Shown piece by piece: positions 17,576 through 27,438 of a stretch of DNA of 64,000 bases (within the stretch, counting starts at the first letter, position 1; every line of letters starts with the position of its first letter). The stretch spans positions 2,976,001 through 3,040,000 of the forward strand of contig NZ_CP087585.1 of NCBI RefSeq assembly GCF_022200785.1. Direction: 5' to 3'. Below the pieces are notes generated by a model. It did not search any database. It saw only the letters and a list, made by a program, of their open reading frames with translations, and was not told where the DNA came from. The translations under genes and the position numbers were made by a program. The stretch is from Pedobacter mucosus (lineage in GTDB: Bacteria; Bacteroidota; Bacteroidia; Sphingobacteriales; Sphingobacteriaceae).

Positions 17576-17676
17576 TAAACCCGACTGAAGTGGAAACCAA
17601 AAGCTTTTTCTGCTTTTGTTGCAACAAAAAGCGGGACTGATTTTACCAAAGAATCACTGCCATTGCTTTCCAAAAG
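17576..17676 (-). repeat. Dispersed repeat copy (minus orientation)
   Basis: Read on the minus strand it has the family landmarks TTTTGGAAAGCAATGGCAGT, AGTCCCGCTTTTTG, an internal palindrome around TTTTGTTGCAACAAAA and GTCGGGTTTA. It is upstream of the enolase promoter and does not contain a credible coding frame. Confidence 0.65.
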
Positions 17677-17735
17677 AAAAGAAATAAAAATTTCTAAACA
17701 CGATAATCTATGCCAAGAAACTATCGTAACATTAA

Positions 17736-19139
<1,404 letters not shown>

Positions 19140-19200
19140 TAGTTCGTCGGTTAAAACCGACGGCGATTAATTGTTAACAAGTTGAAAAACTTATTTGTAG

Positions 19201-19237
19201 AACATCCGGAGATTTTAAATCTTCGGATGTTTTTTTA
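19201..19237 (+). terminator. Rho-independent terminator after enolase
   Basis: 15-bp stem (19201-19215 with 19217-19231, one G-T pair) followed by seven T. A shorter 8-bp hairpin CGTCGGTT/AACCGACG precedes it at 19145-19162. Confidence 0.9.
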
Positions 19238-19272
19238 TACATTTACTTCTTAGTGATGATTTTCAAAAATAT

Positions 19273-19572
19273 ATGAAACGCCTGATAGACCTTTTCCGCA
19301 ATAAATATTTCTTAGCGACAGTTGCTTTTGCAATGTGGATGTTGTTTTTCGATAAAAACGATATGATGTCGCAATACGAATACCGCAGTCAGGCTAATAA
19401 ATTGCAGGAAGAAAAGGAATATTTTGAGAAAGAAACGGCTCAGGTTAAAAAGGATTTAGATGAGTTAAACACTAACCTAAATACCGCTGAAAAATTTGCC
19501 CGCGAGAAGTATTTCATGAAAAAAGATAACGAAGATGTTTTTGTTATTATTCACGAAGAGAAGAAAGACTAA
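19273..19572 (+). CDS. Septum formation initiator, FtsB/DivIC-like
   Basis: 99 residues. A short basic cytoplasmic segment, one membrane helix (YFLATVAFAMWMLFF, about 12-26) and a coiled coil rich in Glu/Lys (KLQEEKEYFEKETAQVKKDL) are followed by the family's FAREKYFMKKDNEDVFVI end (about 75-92). This is the FtsB/DivIC topology; the protein bridges FtsL and FtsQ homologues in the divisome. The location directly after enolase is also seen in many other bacteria, which supports the assignment. No paralogue is nearby. Confidence 0.9.
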   Translation: MKRLIDLFRNKYFLATVAFAMWMLFFDKNDMMSQYEYRSQANKLQEEKEYFEKETAQVKKDLDELNTNLNTAEKFAREKYFMKKDNEDVFVIIHEEKKD

Positions 19573-19629
19573 ATAAATTCTTAAAAGCTGAAGGTTTTAG
19601 GATAAAAAAATATCGTTTTTAATAGCTAA

Positions 19630-21714
19630 TTATAGTTCTCCATTTCTCTTCCTTAAAAACCACTCAACACTCAAGAGAACTAAAATTAACCCAAACAACC
19701 ATTTCATATTAATGAGTTCGTCGTAGTTACGGTCTTCGTAACTAATAGTTTTAATATTTTCATTTTTAAGAATTTCATCAGCGATTTTAATTAAATCTGA
19801 TGGCATAAAAAGTTTCCCATTGCTTTGTTTTGAAATCGTATTTAGCAATTGATGGTTAGCTGTTGTTTGTTGAAACTCTGCAATTAAAGCGTTGACATAA
19901 AAACTTCCTGCTGCTGTTAATTTATTTCCTCCGAATTCGGTTGTAGCTATATATGAATAATTGCCGGCAGACATTGCTCCAGCATTAAGCTGATAGCCAT
20001 TTTCAGTTTTCGAAAAAACATAATTAAAGATTTTGCCTGTCTCATTTTTAACCTTAAGATTAACTTCTGCTTCATTTACAGGCTGGTAACTTTCATTATA
20101 AAGTGTCCCATTGAATTGAACATATTCATTTTCATCATAGGCAGATTTAGAAGTAAAAACTTTAAACCTTCGTTTATCATCCTTTACAGATAGGTATTGA
20201 ACGGTTTTAGAAATAAGATCGTTTAAACCAGATTGCTCACTCTCATTTTTTGCCTCAGAAAGTTTCCAGCGCCACAAACCCTCTCCCATCAAATAACCAG
20301 CTTTCACTCCATTTTCGTTAGTGAAAAACAATAACGGCTGTTGCGTACTTATTTTGCCAATGCGTTGATTAAAAACCGGAGTAATGCTTGCATTAACCGT
20401 TAACCTTCCAAAAGGCATTAACAACGGATCAAAAGTCGAAAATTGTTTTTTATCCTCTTCGGATATATTAAAACTTGAAAACCCATTGGCTAAATCAGGA
20501 TAAGATTCTTGTATTGATCCATTTGAAGAACCTAAATTCACCTGATTTTGAATTTGATTAAAGGCATTTATATTACTCTGTGCGCCTAAAATATACCAGA
20601 TTGGTTTCTTCAGAGTTTTTAATTTTTGTAAAAAATTTAAAGAGATATTTTGAATATCAGGTAACTGATAAAGAATAATTAAATCATATTTTGAGAGATC
20701 TATCGAATTCAATTCATCAGCCACAGCAAGCCTAGCCTCATAATGTTTGTTATCTGAAATGGCATTTTTTAAAACAGCTAAATCGGGATGTGGGGCTGCA
20801 GCAGCAAGCAATACTTTTTGTCGGCCATCAATTACTTCGATATAAAGCGTTTGTGAGTTATTTTTAATAGTGATTTCATTTTTTAGGGTACCTAACTGAA
20901 CAGTATATTTTTGAATACCTATTTTACCAGCATGTAGTTTGACTGGAATGGTTTTTATAAAGGAATTTCCCTTTATCGAAATATTTTGTTGCTCAACTTT
21001 AGCTCCATTTTGAACAACTATTAACGAAGCATTTTCTCCATCGCTTTGAAAGGCTTGAACTTCAACTTCAACCGTAAAATCATCATCTAAATAAACAATG
21101 CTATTATAATTTACATTCGCAATAAAAACATCTCTTTTTGGAATACTATCGCCCAGAGCTATAGTGTAAATTGGCGCATTTATTTGGTTGATGCCGTACA
21201 ACGGGTTTCCTCCATGATTAAAGATACCATCAGTTGCTAGAACGAAGGCTCCAACATTTCTATTGGTATACTCATCTCTAATTTTCTGAAAAAATCCAGA
21301 CAAATCTGTAAACTTTCCTTGGTTTTTAAAATTGAATCCATCTCCAATTGAATCACCAAAATTGTAGACTTTTACTTCATACTTATCTGAGAGTCTGTTC
21401 TGTAACGCTTTAAGATTCTCTTCATATAATTTTTGGTTAAAATCAACGGTTTTAATCTGACCAACAGAAAGGGAATTATCCTGTCCGATGATGATTACCG
21501 GCTTATCTAAAGTATAATTTAGTGTTTTAATTAACGGAGCAAATAGAAGCCATGCAATAGCGGTAACGGCAATTATCCTGATTGTTGTTAAGCCATATTG
21601 AAGTCTTTTATCGAGATTTTTGTTTCCGCGATACAGTAACCAGGCATAAAAAAATCCTAGTGCAAGGCAACCGAGAAAATATAAGATAGAAGTACCAGCA
21701 AAAAAGCTATTCAT
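19630..21714 (-). CDS. Membrane-anchored VWA-like protein (BatA/BatB-like architecture)
   Basis: 694 residues. Two N-terminal membrane helices (about 5-27 and 42-62), a large extracytoplasmic region and one C-terminal helix near MKWLFGLILVLLSVEWFL with a short basic tail. Soon after the second helix, IIIGQDNSLSV has the DxSxS-like start of a von Willebrand A fold, followed by VLATDGIFNHGGNPLYG. A later region (VEVQAFQSDGENASLIVVQNG) looks like an Ig-type domain. Similar single-gene proteins are frequent in Bacteroidota, with no defined function. It is not part of a visible bat or MoxR operon here. Confidence 0.75.
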   Translation of the reverse strand: MNSFFAGTSILYFLGCLALGFFYAWLLYRGNKNLDKRLQYGLTTIRIIAVTAIAWLLFAPLIKTLNYTLDKPVIIIGQDNSLSVGQIKTVDFNQKLYEENLKALQNRLSDKYEVKVYNFGDSIGDGFNFKNQGKFTDLSGFFQKIRDEYTNRNVGAFVLATDGIFNHGGNPLYGINQINAPIYTIALGDSIPKRDVFIANVNYNSIVYLDDDFTVEVEVQAFQSDGENASLIVVQNGAKVEQQNISIKGNSFIKTIPVKLHAGKIGIQKYTVQLGTLKNEITIKNNSQTLYIEVIDGRQKVLLAAAAPHPDLAVLKNAISDNKHYEARLAVADELNSIDLSKYDLIILYQLPDIQNISLNFLQKLKTLKKPIWYILGAQSNINAFNQIQNQVNLGSSNGSIQESYPDLANGFSSFNISEEDKKQFSTFDPLLMPFGRLTVNASITPVFNQRIGKISTQQPLLFFTNENGVKAGYLMGEGLWRWKLSEAKNESEQSGLNDLISKTVQYLSVKDDKRRFKVFTSKSAYDENEYVQFNGTLYNESYQPVNEAEVNLKVKNETGKIFNYVFSKTENGYQLNAGAMSAGNYSYIATTEFGGNKLTAAGSFYVNALIAEFQQTTANHQLLNTISKQSNGKLFMPSDLIKIADEILKNENIKTISYEDRNYDELINMKWLFGLILVLLSVEWFLRKRNGEL

Positions 21715-21832
21715 ATTTTATAAAGATGCTAATTTTGTTATTAACCGCAAAGGACGCAAAGCAATTACACAAAGAAAGGAAGCTTTGAGTTTTTTATTAC
21801 TAGAGGACACTGAAATTAAGAGTTCTTTCATC

Positions 21833-21902
21833 TTGCCACGGAAACACCGAAAGCACGGAAAAGAATAAATTGATTCCGCGTAAATCTGTGTTTCTGTGGC
21901 AA
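21833..21902. repeat. Inverted repeat in the gap between VWA-like and L,D-transpeptidase genes
   Basis: 15-bp arms TTGCCACGGAAACAC (21833-21847) and 21888-21902 with one G-T mismatch. The sequence ACCGCAAAGGACGCAAAG upstream at about 21742-21760 is another motif that looks like intergenic repeat material. The element lies directly before the transpeptidase start and could shape its leader mRNA. Confidence 0.55.
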
Positions 21903-21943
21903 AATTTGGTACTAAATATTTAGCTTTATCCAAACCAAAATTT

Positions 21944-22681
21944 ATGAAATTAATCAGTTTAACGTTCTTTTTATTCCTTAGCATAATGGTTAATGCACAA
22001 AGTGATTTCAAAGCATCCCAAATTAAATTCGAAAGGGTAGAAAATGCTTATACAGAAAAATGGGGATCTTTAAAAAAATCAATAAAGGCAGCTGGCTATA
22101 AAAATGATTTCTCGATGGTAATTAATGCTTATAAAACTGAGGGAAAATTAGAAATTTGGTTAAAAAATAAATCAAAAAGAAGTTACTCGCTATTCAAAAT
22201 ATACGATTTCTGTGCGCATTCGGGTACATTAGGCCCGAAAATTATTGAGGGCGATGGACAAACTCCAGAGGGATTTTATTATATCAATGTTTTTAATCCA
22301 TTGAGTAGCTTTCATTTGTCGCTAGGTTTAAACTATCCAAATTCAGTTGATTCCGCAAGAACAGGAAAAGATAAAAAACCTGGTGGAGATATTTATATTC
22401 ATGGAAATTGCGTAACGGTGGGCTGCATTCCTTTAACTGATGAGATGATTAAGGAAGTTTATATTTTAGCTGTTGAATCTCGAAATTCAGGTCAGGATAA
22501 AATTCCGGTTAATATATTTCCATTCAAGATGACGAATGGAAACATGAAAAAACATCTAGTGCAATTTCCTTCACAAAAGGGTTTCTGGCAAACTTTGCAG
22601 CAAGGTTATCGCTCGTTTGAAAAAAATGGAAATATGGCTAAAATTTTAGAAGTGAATGGAAACTATCTTATTTCTTATTAA
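21944..22681 (+). CDS. L,D-transpeptidase (YkuD-family) secreted protein
   Basis: 245 residues from the ATG at 21944, which gives a proper signal peptide (MKLISLTFFLFLSIMVNAQ); an upstream ATG at 21896 would bury it. The YkuD signature is intact: GGDIYIHGNCVTVGCIPLTD (about 147-166) with the catalytic His and Cys, preceded by GDGQTPEGFYYINVFNP. These enzymes form 3-3 peptidoglycan cross-links or anchor proteins to the wall, acting in the periplasm. This short-type member lacks LysM or other binding domains. Its end overlaps the 3' end of the opposite-strand broken gene by 14 bases. Confidence 0.9.
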   Translation: MKLISLTFFLFLSIMVNAQSDFKASQIKFERVENAYTEKWGSLKKSIKAAGYKNDFSMVINAYKTEGKLEIWLKNKSKRSYSLFKIYDFCAHSGTLGPKIIEGDGQTPEGFYYINVFNPLSSFHLSLGLNYPNSVDSARTGKDKKPGGDIYIHGNCVTVGCIPLTDEMIKEVYILAVESRNSGQDKIPVNIFPFKMTNGNMKKHLVQFPSQKGFWQTLQQGYRSFEKNGNMAKILEVNGNYLISY

Positions 22682-23264
22682 AATACTTTTCAACTTCAGA
22701 TCTATCAGAATCCATACTTTCGATGATCCAACTCTTGTTATCTAATTTAGTGAGCACAAAAATCGTTTTGTTGAATTTAGAAATATCGAATCTAACTAAT
22801 GCTTTGTTATATATTAAAGAAACTTTAGATAATTGACCCTCTTCAATATGGTCTAAAATTTCTTCAGGTTCAAAGCCGAAAAGCAAATCACATTCTAACC
22901 CCGGAACAGGACCAAAATAATCAATAACTGGATACTTTGTTAACGTATCCGCTACACTTTTATAAATAGATCTCAAATTACATAGAAATGAATTTGAGAC
23001 ATAATTAGACTTTTTGAAGTTGGATAAATATTCATCAACACTGTTCATATCAATCCTAAGAATACTGTCTTTTTTGATCGTATCTTCATTATAACCTCTG
23101 ATAATAGCTGAGGTCATAATTTTATCTCCATTTTCTTTATACCATTTCAAAAAGCCCGTTAACGTGGCCCTTATTGCTTTTTTATCGCTTAGCTACTTAC
23201 CTTTTTGTCCGAAAGCGCCTAATGCAAAAAAACTTAAAAGCAAGATTAATATTATGTGTTTCAT
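22668..23264 (-). pseudogene. Secreted hypothetical protein interrupted by in-frame TAG (DUF3828-like)
   Basis: Reading from an ATG at 23264 gives a clear signal peptide (MKHIILILLLSFFALGAFGQ), then KGK and a TAG stop at 23195-23193. The same frame then continues with LSDKKAIRATLTGFLKWYKE and 160 further residues to 22668. Without the stop it would be a secreted protein of about 198 residues with FLKWY and a long acidic body, resembling DUF3828-type proteins. Either the TAG is a recent nonsense mutation (for instance CAG to TAG) or a sequencing error. The downstream part has only TTG-type starts, and would lack a signal. No obvious function. Confidence 0.65.
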
Positions 23265-23303
23265 TTATTAACGGGTTTACTAAACTAATAAAATTACTCG
23301 CAC

Positions 23304-23334
23304 AAAAAAAGGTAGAAAGAAATCTCTCTACCTT
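23304..23334 (-). terminator. Terminator of fabG
   Basis: On the minus strand, AAGGTAGA / TCTACCTT (23327-23334 with 23309-23316) is followed by seven T (complement of 23304-23310). It lies 22 bases after the fabG stop. Confidence 0.75.
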
Positions 23335-23355
23335 AAACTCTTACCCATTGCCTTT

Positions 23356-24099
23356 CTAAAGCATTCCGCCACAAACCGATAAAGTTTGACCGGTAACGTA
23401 AGCGCTCATATCTGATGCTAAAAACACACAAACATTAGCAATATCTTCTGTTTCTCCTGCTCTTTTAAGTGGAATATCTTTCTCCCAACCAGCAACCACT
23501 GCGGGATCTAAAACCTCTGTCATTTCGGTACGAATAAAGCCCGGAGCAACCACATTAGCACGAATATTTCTTGAACCTAATTCCTTAGCAACAGATTTTG
23601 TAAAGCCAATAATCCCAGCTTTTGAGGCTGCATAATTTGCCTGACCCGCATTACCAGTTACACCAACCACCGAACTCATGTTTATAAAAACACCTTTACG
23701 AGCTTTCATCATCACTTTAGAAGCAGCTTTGGTTATGTTAAATACCGATTTTAAGTTAATGTTAATCACATCATCCCAATTTTCTTCACTCATGCGCATT
23801 AATAAACCATCTTTAGTGATTCCAGCATTGTTAACTACAATATCAATTGTTCCGAATTCGGCAACAACATCACTAATAAGTTGTTCAGCTTCTATAAGTT
23901 TTGATGCATCAGAACGATAACCTCTAACTTTTGTGCCGAAACTTTGTAATTCCTGCTCCAACGCTTCACCTTTTTCAACTGATGATAAATAGGTAAAAGC
24001 AACGTTCGCACCTTGCTCAGCAAATTTTTCAGCTATTTTACGCCCAATACCTTTCGATGCGCCCGTAATTAATGCTGTTTTTCCTTCTAGTAATTTCAT
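23356..24099 (-). CDS. fabG: 3-oxoacyl-[acyl-carrier-protein] reductase
   Basis: 247-residue short-chain dehydrogenase that reduces 3-ketoacyl-ACP with NADPH in fatty acid elongation. Cofactor motif TGASKGIGRKIAEKF (about 13-27), NNAGITKDG (about 89-97), catalytic Ser in INMSSVVGVTGNAGQ (about 138-152) and YAASKAG (about 154-160) with the Tyr/Lys pair, and VAPGFIRTEMTEVL after it. The C-terminus YVTGQTLSVCGGML is typical of FabG. It is not next to other fab genes. The GIY-YIG gene upstream is on the same strand, 48 bases away. Confidence 0.93.
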   Translation of the reverse strand: MKLLEGKTALITGASKGIGRKIAEKFAEQGANVAFTYLSSVEKGEALEQELQSFGTKVRGYRSDASKLIEAEQLISDVVAEFGTIDIVVNNAGITKDGLLMRMSEENWDDVININLKSVFNITKAASKVMMKARKGVFINMSSVVGVTGNAGQANYAASKAGIIGFTKSVAKELGSRNIRANVVAPGFIRTEMTEVLDPAVVAGWEKDIPLKRAGETEDIANVCVFLASDMSAYVTGQTLSVCGGML

Positions 24100-24147
24100 T
24101 TATAATTTTTATTGTTTATCAGTCTGAGCTTGTCTTAGACCAATATA

Positions 24148-24447
24148 TTATTTATTTTTATAGTTTGATAACCTTACAATTTCATCCCAATCTTCATCAA
24201 ATAAAGCTTCTTTTTTCTTTCTACTCCAGCCTTTAACTTGTTTTTCAAATTCTATGGCATGGATAATTTGGTCAAATCTTTTATAATACATTAGAATTAC
24301 TGGTCTCCTTTTAAACGTATAAGCAGTTTTATTCTCTCCAGCGTTGTGCTGTAAAATCCTAATATCTAAATCGTTTGTTACTCCGACATAATAACTCTTA
24401 TCCGAACATTCTAAAATGTAAACAAAATAGTTGTGTATTGCTGGCAT
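24148..24447 (-). CDS. GIY-YIG domain endonuclease-like protein
   Basis: 99 residues making up a single GIY-YIG nuclease domain: FVYILECSDKSYYVGVTND (about 8-26) supplies the two Tyr motifs, RILQHNAGENKTAYTFKRR holds the conserved Arg/His helix and AIEFEKQVKGWSRKKKEALF (about 66-85) the catalytic Glu. This is the stand-alone UPF0213/YhbQ-type small protein, not a homing endonuclease or UvrC. Similar proteins are numerous in Bacteroidota. It starts 44 bases from the tandem palindromic repeat array, a placement often seen for this family. Confidence 0.87.
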   Translation of the reverse strand: MPAIHNYFVYILECSDKSYYVGVTNDLDIRILQHNAGENKTAYTFKRRPVILMYYKRFDQIIHAIEFEKQVKGWSRKKKEALFDEDWDEIVRLSNYKNK

Positions 24448-24490
24448 AGCAAATTATTAATGTAATGAAGTTACACAAAAATATTCCCGA

Positions 24491-24874
24491 ATGTCATGTT
24501 GAGTTTGTCGAAACACCTCAATTGTCCTTCGACAAGCTCAGGATGACAACTCATTTATATACGTCCTGTTCGATTGTCATATTGAACTTATCGAAATCTT
24601 CCAATGCCCTTCGAAAAGCTAAGGATGACAGCCGATTTGCTATGTTTCGTCGAATGTCATGTTGAGCTTGTCGAAACACCTCAATTGTCCTTCGACAAGT
24701 TCAGGATGACAACTCATTTATATACGTCCTGTTCGATTGTCATATTGAACTTATCGAAATCTTCCAATGCCCTTCGAAAAGCTAAGGATGACAGCCGATT
24801 TGCTATGTTTCGTCGAATGTCATGTTGAGCTTGTCAAAACACCTCAATTGTCCTTCGACAAGCTCAGGATGACA
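24491..24874. repeat. Tandem array of a 163-bp double-palindrome unit
   Basis: Units begin at 24491, 24654 and 24817, an exact 163-base period, giving two full units and a partial third. Each full unit has hairpin A (GTCATGTTGAGCTTGTCGAA ... CCTTCGACAAGCTCAGGATGAC) and a related, more diverged hairpin B (GTCATATTGAACTTATCGAA ... CCCTTCGAAAAGCTAAGGATGAC). The third copy stops after hairpin A. The few substitutions between units suggest recent duplication. Reading frames across it are artefacts of the repeat. Confidence 0.9.
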
Positions 24875-24893
24875 AATTGCCTAAAATTACCAA

Positions 24894-25970
24894 TTAAACA
24901 ACTGGTTCCTGCTGACTCAAACAATGAAAACTTCCCAATCCCCAAATAATATCAACTGAATTAATCCCCACAACTTTCCGATTTGGGAAACAGTTTTGGA
25001 TGATTTCTAAAGCGCTCTGATCGTTCACATCATCGAAAATCGGAACAATTACAGCTGCGTTGGCTATATAAAAGTTTGCATAAGATGCCGGCAAACGAGT
25101 ATCTTCATGAATAACCGGAGATGGCATCGGTAACTGAACAATTTTTAATGGCCTTCCATCTTTCAGCTTCATTAATTTTAAAGCCGCTAAATTCTCTTGT
25201 AATAAAATATAATTTTCATCAAGCGGATTGCTTTCTACAACTGTTAAAACGGTGTCCTCATTTACAAATCGAGTGATATCATCAATATGTCCATCAGTAT
25301 CATCACCAACAATTCCATCACCCAGCCATAAAACTTGCTCTTGTCCGTAATACTCGAGCAAGTATTTTTCAATTTGCTCTTTTGTTAAATGTGGATTACG
25401 ATTTTCGTTTAACAAACACGCCGTAGTGGTTAAAATTGTACCAGCTCCATTAAATTCAACCGAACCGCCTTCCATTACGATATCAGGAGTGAATAATGGT
25501 AAATTAAAATGATTTGCAATTTTAGTTGGTACCACGTCATCCAAATCAAATGGAGGATATTTTCCACCCCATGCATTGTAACCCCAATCAATTACTGCTT
25601 TCTCATTTCCTTTAAGTAAAAATGCAGGACCATGGTCGCGGCACCAGGCATCATTAGTTTCATTAAAATAAAATTCTATTTGAGCTAAATCAGCATCAAC
25701 TTTCTTTAATTCGGAAATAGCAAAAGCTTTCATTTCTTCATCTTTAACGTTAATGCGAACCTTTTCACCTTCTGCAACTATTTTTATAAATTGACAGTAA
25801 GGATTGTAAATAGTTTCAATTTTATCTGGCCAGGATGCTTCTTTATGTGGCCAGCTCAACCAAGTCGCCTCGTGTTTCGCCCATTCAGCTGGAAAGGTAT
25901 AACCTTGTTGCTTTGGAGAATAATCGAATTGATTTATATTTAATGCTGCTCTAGGAGGGAAATTTGACAT
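24894..25970 (-). CDS. aguA: Agmatine deiminase
   Basis: 358 residues. Converts agmatine to N-carbamoylputrescine and ammonia. The family's AEWAKHEATWLSWPHKEASW (about 28-47), NDAWCRDHGPAFLL (about 104-117), GDGIVGDDTDGHIDDITRF (about 207-225) and a C-terminal nucleophilic Cys in GSFHCLSQQEP (about 345-355) are all present. The second polyamine enzyme, N-carbamoylputrescine amidase, lies just upstream on the same strand, separated by 117 bases containing one palindrome, so the pair makes a complete agmatine-to-putrescine route. Confidence 0.95.
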   Translation of the reverse strand: MSNFPPRAALNINQFDYSPKQQGYTFPAEWAKHEATWLSWPHKEASWPDKIETIYNPYCQFIKIVAEGEKVRINVKDEEMKAFAISELKKVDADLAQIEFYFNETNDAWCRDHGPAFLLKGNEKAVIDWGYNAWGGKYPPFDLDDVVPTKIANHFNLPLFTPDIVMEGGSVEFNGAGTILTTTACLLNENRNPHLTKEQIEKYLLEYYGQEQVLWLGDGIVGDDTDGHIDDITRFVNEDTVLTVVESNPLDENYILLQENLAALKLMKLKDGRPLKIVQLPMPSPVIHEDTRLPASYANFYIANAAVIVPIFDDVNDQSALEIIQNCFPNRKVVGINSVDIIWGLGSFHCLSQQEPVV

Positions 25971-25995
25971 TAGTTTAGACTTCTATTTTTAGGTT

Positions 25996-26046
25996 GTCAC
26001 ATTGAGCTTGTCGGAATGTTATGTCCTTCGACAGGCTCAAGATGAC
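25996..26046. repeat. Single palindromic element between aguA and aguB
   Basis: GTCACATTGAGCTTGTCGGA ... TCCTTCGACAGGCTCAAGATGAC is a solo copy of hairpin A from the 24491-24874 array. Its place inside a two-gene unit suggests it may affect mRNA stability or termination between the genes. Confidence 0.75.
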
Positions 26047-26087
26047 AATTTTATTACTTGGATTTTAACTTTAGGTTTGACCTAAAA

Positions 26088-26963
26088 TTAATCCCCATCA
26101 ATATATCGTTTTGTAATTGGCTGATAAGAATCAATTCTTCGATCTCTTAAAAACGGCCAATGCTTGCGCATGAAATCGCTTTGATCTAAATCTAACTCAA
26201 CAACTTCTGTTTCTTCGTTATCATGTGATGCCAAATAAAGCAGTTTGCCTTGCGCATTTGTAGCAAAACTTCCGCCCCAAAATTTCATAGCACCTTCTTG
26301 TTCGAAACCAACACGATTTACACTAACAACCGGAACGCCATTAGCAACTGAATGTGAACGTTGAATCGTTTGCCAAGCATCATACTGATCTTTATTTGTT
26401 TCTTCATCCTGATCAGTTGCCCAACCAATTGCGGTTGGATAAAACATAATATCTGCGCCCATTAAAGCAGTAATTCGGGAAGCTTCAGGGTACCATTGAT
26501 CCCAACAAATTAAAATACCGATTTTAGCGAACTTTGTTTCAAAAACTTTGTAGCCAAGATCACCAGGTGTGAAGTAAAATTTTTCGTAAAAAGCAGGATC
26601 ATCTGGAATATGCATTTTACGATATTTACCCAAATATGAACCATCAGCATCTAATACAGCAGTGGTATTGTGGTATAAACCTTCAGCACGTTTCTCAAAT
26701 AAAGATGCAATAATAACAACGCCCAATTCTTTTGCCACAACTTGTAAAGCATCGGTAGATGGACCCGGAATGGCTTCAGCTAAATCAAAATTGTCGTAAT
26801 CTTCAACATCACAAAAGTATAGAGATGTAAAAAGTTCTTGTAAACAAACAATTTGCGCACCCTTTGCCGCAGCTTCTCTTACTTTATTAATCGCCTTATC
26901 TAAATTTTCCTGCTTATCTTTAGTACAACTCATTTGCACCAAGCCAACTTTTACTTTCTTCAT
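26088..26963 (-). CDS. aguB: N-carbamoylputrescine amidase (nitrilase superfamily)
   Basis: 291 residues. Hydrolyses N-carbamoylputrescine to putrescine, CO2 and ammonia. The nitrilase Glu-Lys-Cys triad is visible: Glu in IVCLQELFTSLYFC (about 38-51), Lys in KYRKMHIPDDP (about 113-123) and Cys in GILICWDQWYPEASR (about 148-162). The ending WPFLRDRRIDSYQPITKRY matches the plant and bacterial AguB group. Located directly upstream of aguA on the same strand, with a candidate promoter 100 bases before its ATG. Confidence 0.95.
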   Translation of the reverse strand: MKKVKVGLVQMSCTKDKQENLDKAINKVREAAAKGAQIVCLQELFTSLYFCDVEDYDNFDLAEAIPGPSTDALQVVAKELGVVIIASLFEKRAEGLYHNTTAVLDADGSYLGKYRKMHIPDDPAFYEKFYFTPGDLGYKVFETKFAKIGILICWDQWYPEASRITALMGADIMFYPTAIGWATDQDEETNKDQYDAWQTIQRSHSVANGVPVVSVNRVGFEQEGAMKFWGGSFATNAQGKLLYLASHDNEETEVVELDLDQSDFMRKHWPFLRDRRIDSYQPITKRYIDGD

Positions 26964-27063
26964 GTTCTTTAAAATGAGGGAATGAGAGAGTGATTAAATG
27001 GTAGAATGTTTTGTGCTAATGCCCATTCACTCATTCAAAATTCGTTCATTCAAAATTAGGCTG

Positions 27064-27071
27064 CAAAGTTA
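27064..27071 (-). promoter_or_regulatory. Candidate -7 promoter box for aguB-aguA
   Basis: Minus-strand TAACTTTG fits TAnnTTTG. The implied leader of about 95 bases contains two direct copies of CATTCAAAATT (about 27033-27058). No good -33 element was found. Confidence 0.45.
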
Positions 27072-27110
27072 CTATTTGTTTAAAATTAGAACGGCATAAT
27101 TTTGTAATTG

Positions 27111-27215
27111 TTTTCGAAAAGCAAATGTAGCAGCATTGATTTTCGTTAGTCGGGCTATCCATTTTAGCTCCGATGAAAAATCGGAGGCTGCCATTACTAT
27201 TCCGTTTAAGTGGAT
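27111..27215 (+). repeat. Degenerate copy of the dispersed TTTTGGAAAGC repeat
   Basis: Within the 475-base gap 26964-27438. TTTTCGAAAAGCAAATGTAGCAG, AGTCGGGC and an internal stem CTCCGA / TCGGAG (27168-27173, 27181-27186) follow the order of landmarks in the better copies, with many substitutions. The rest of the gap holds the aguB promoter, a GGCAGCTGCC palindrome at 27347-27356 and the rlmF terminator. Confidence 0.45.
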
Positions 27216-27383
27216 TGGTAACTACAACTATTAGCAGCTGCAGGGTTTTCAAGCCTTTCTATTCTCAAATTTATGCATGCATTTGATATTACAATTTGCA
27301 ACCGTAAATAATTGCACAAAAAATTATTAATAAACCGAATTGAAATGGCAGCTGCCGGTTTTTTCCTAACCTACTAGAATAAA

Positions 27384-27418
27384 AAAGCCAGACTAACATT
27401 TATTGCTAATCCGGCTTT
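27384..27418 (-). terminator. Terminator of rlmF
   Basis: On the minus strand AAAGCCGGATTAGCA pairs imperfectly with TGTTAGTCTGGCTTT and is followed by a T-run. It lies 20 bases past the rlmF stop. Confidence 0.75.
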
Positions 27419-27438
27419 GCTTTAAAAAAATATTTTTA

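Noticed and set aside
21718..22011. Minus-strand 97-codon frame over the L,D-transpeptidase start
   Set aside because: It overlaps the transpeptidase signal peptide and repeat sequence and resembles nothing.
24491..24874. CRISPR array
   Set aside because: Units are 163 bases long, near-identical throughout with no variable spacers, and contain palindromes; no cas genes are present.
24465..24949. Plus-strand frames across the tandem palindromic repeat
   Set aside because: Their similarity to each other comes only from the 163-base repeat; the frames contain hairpin sequence and no domain.
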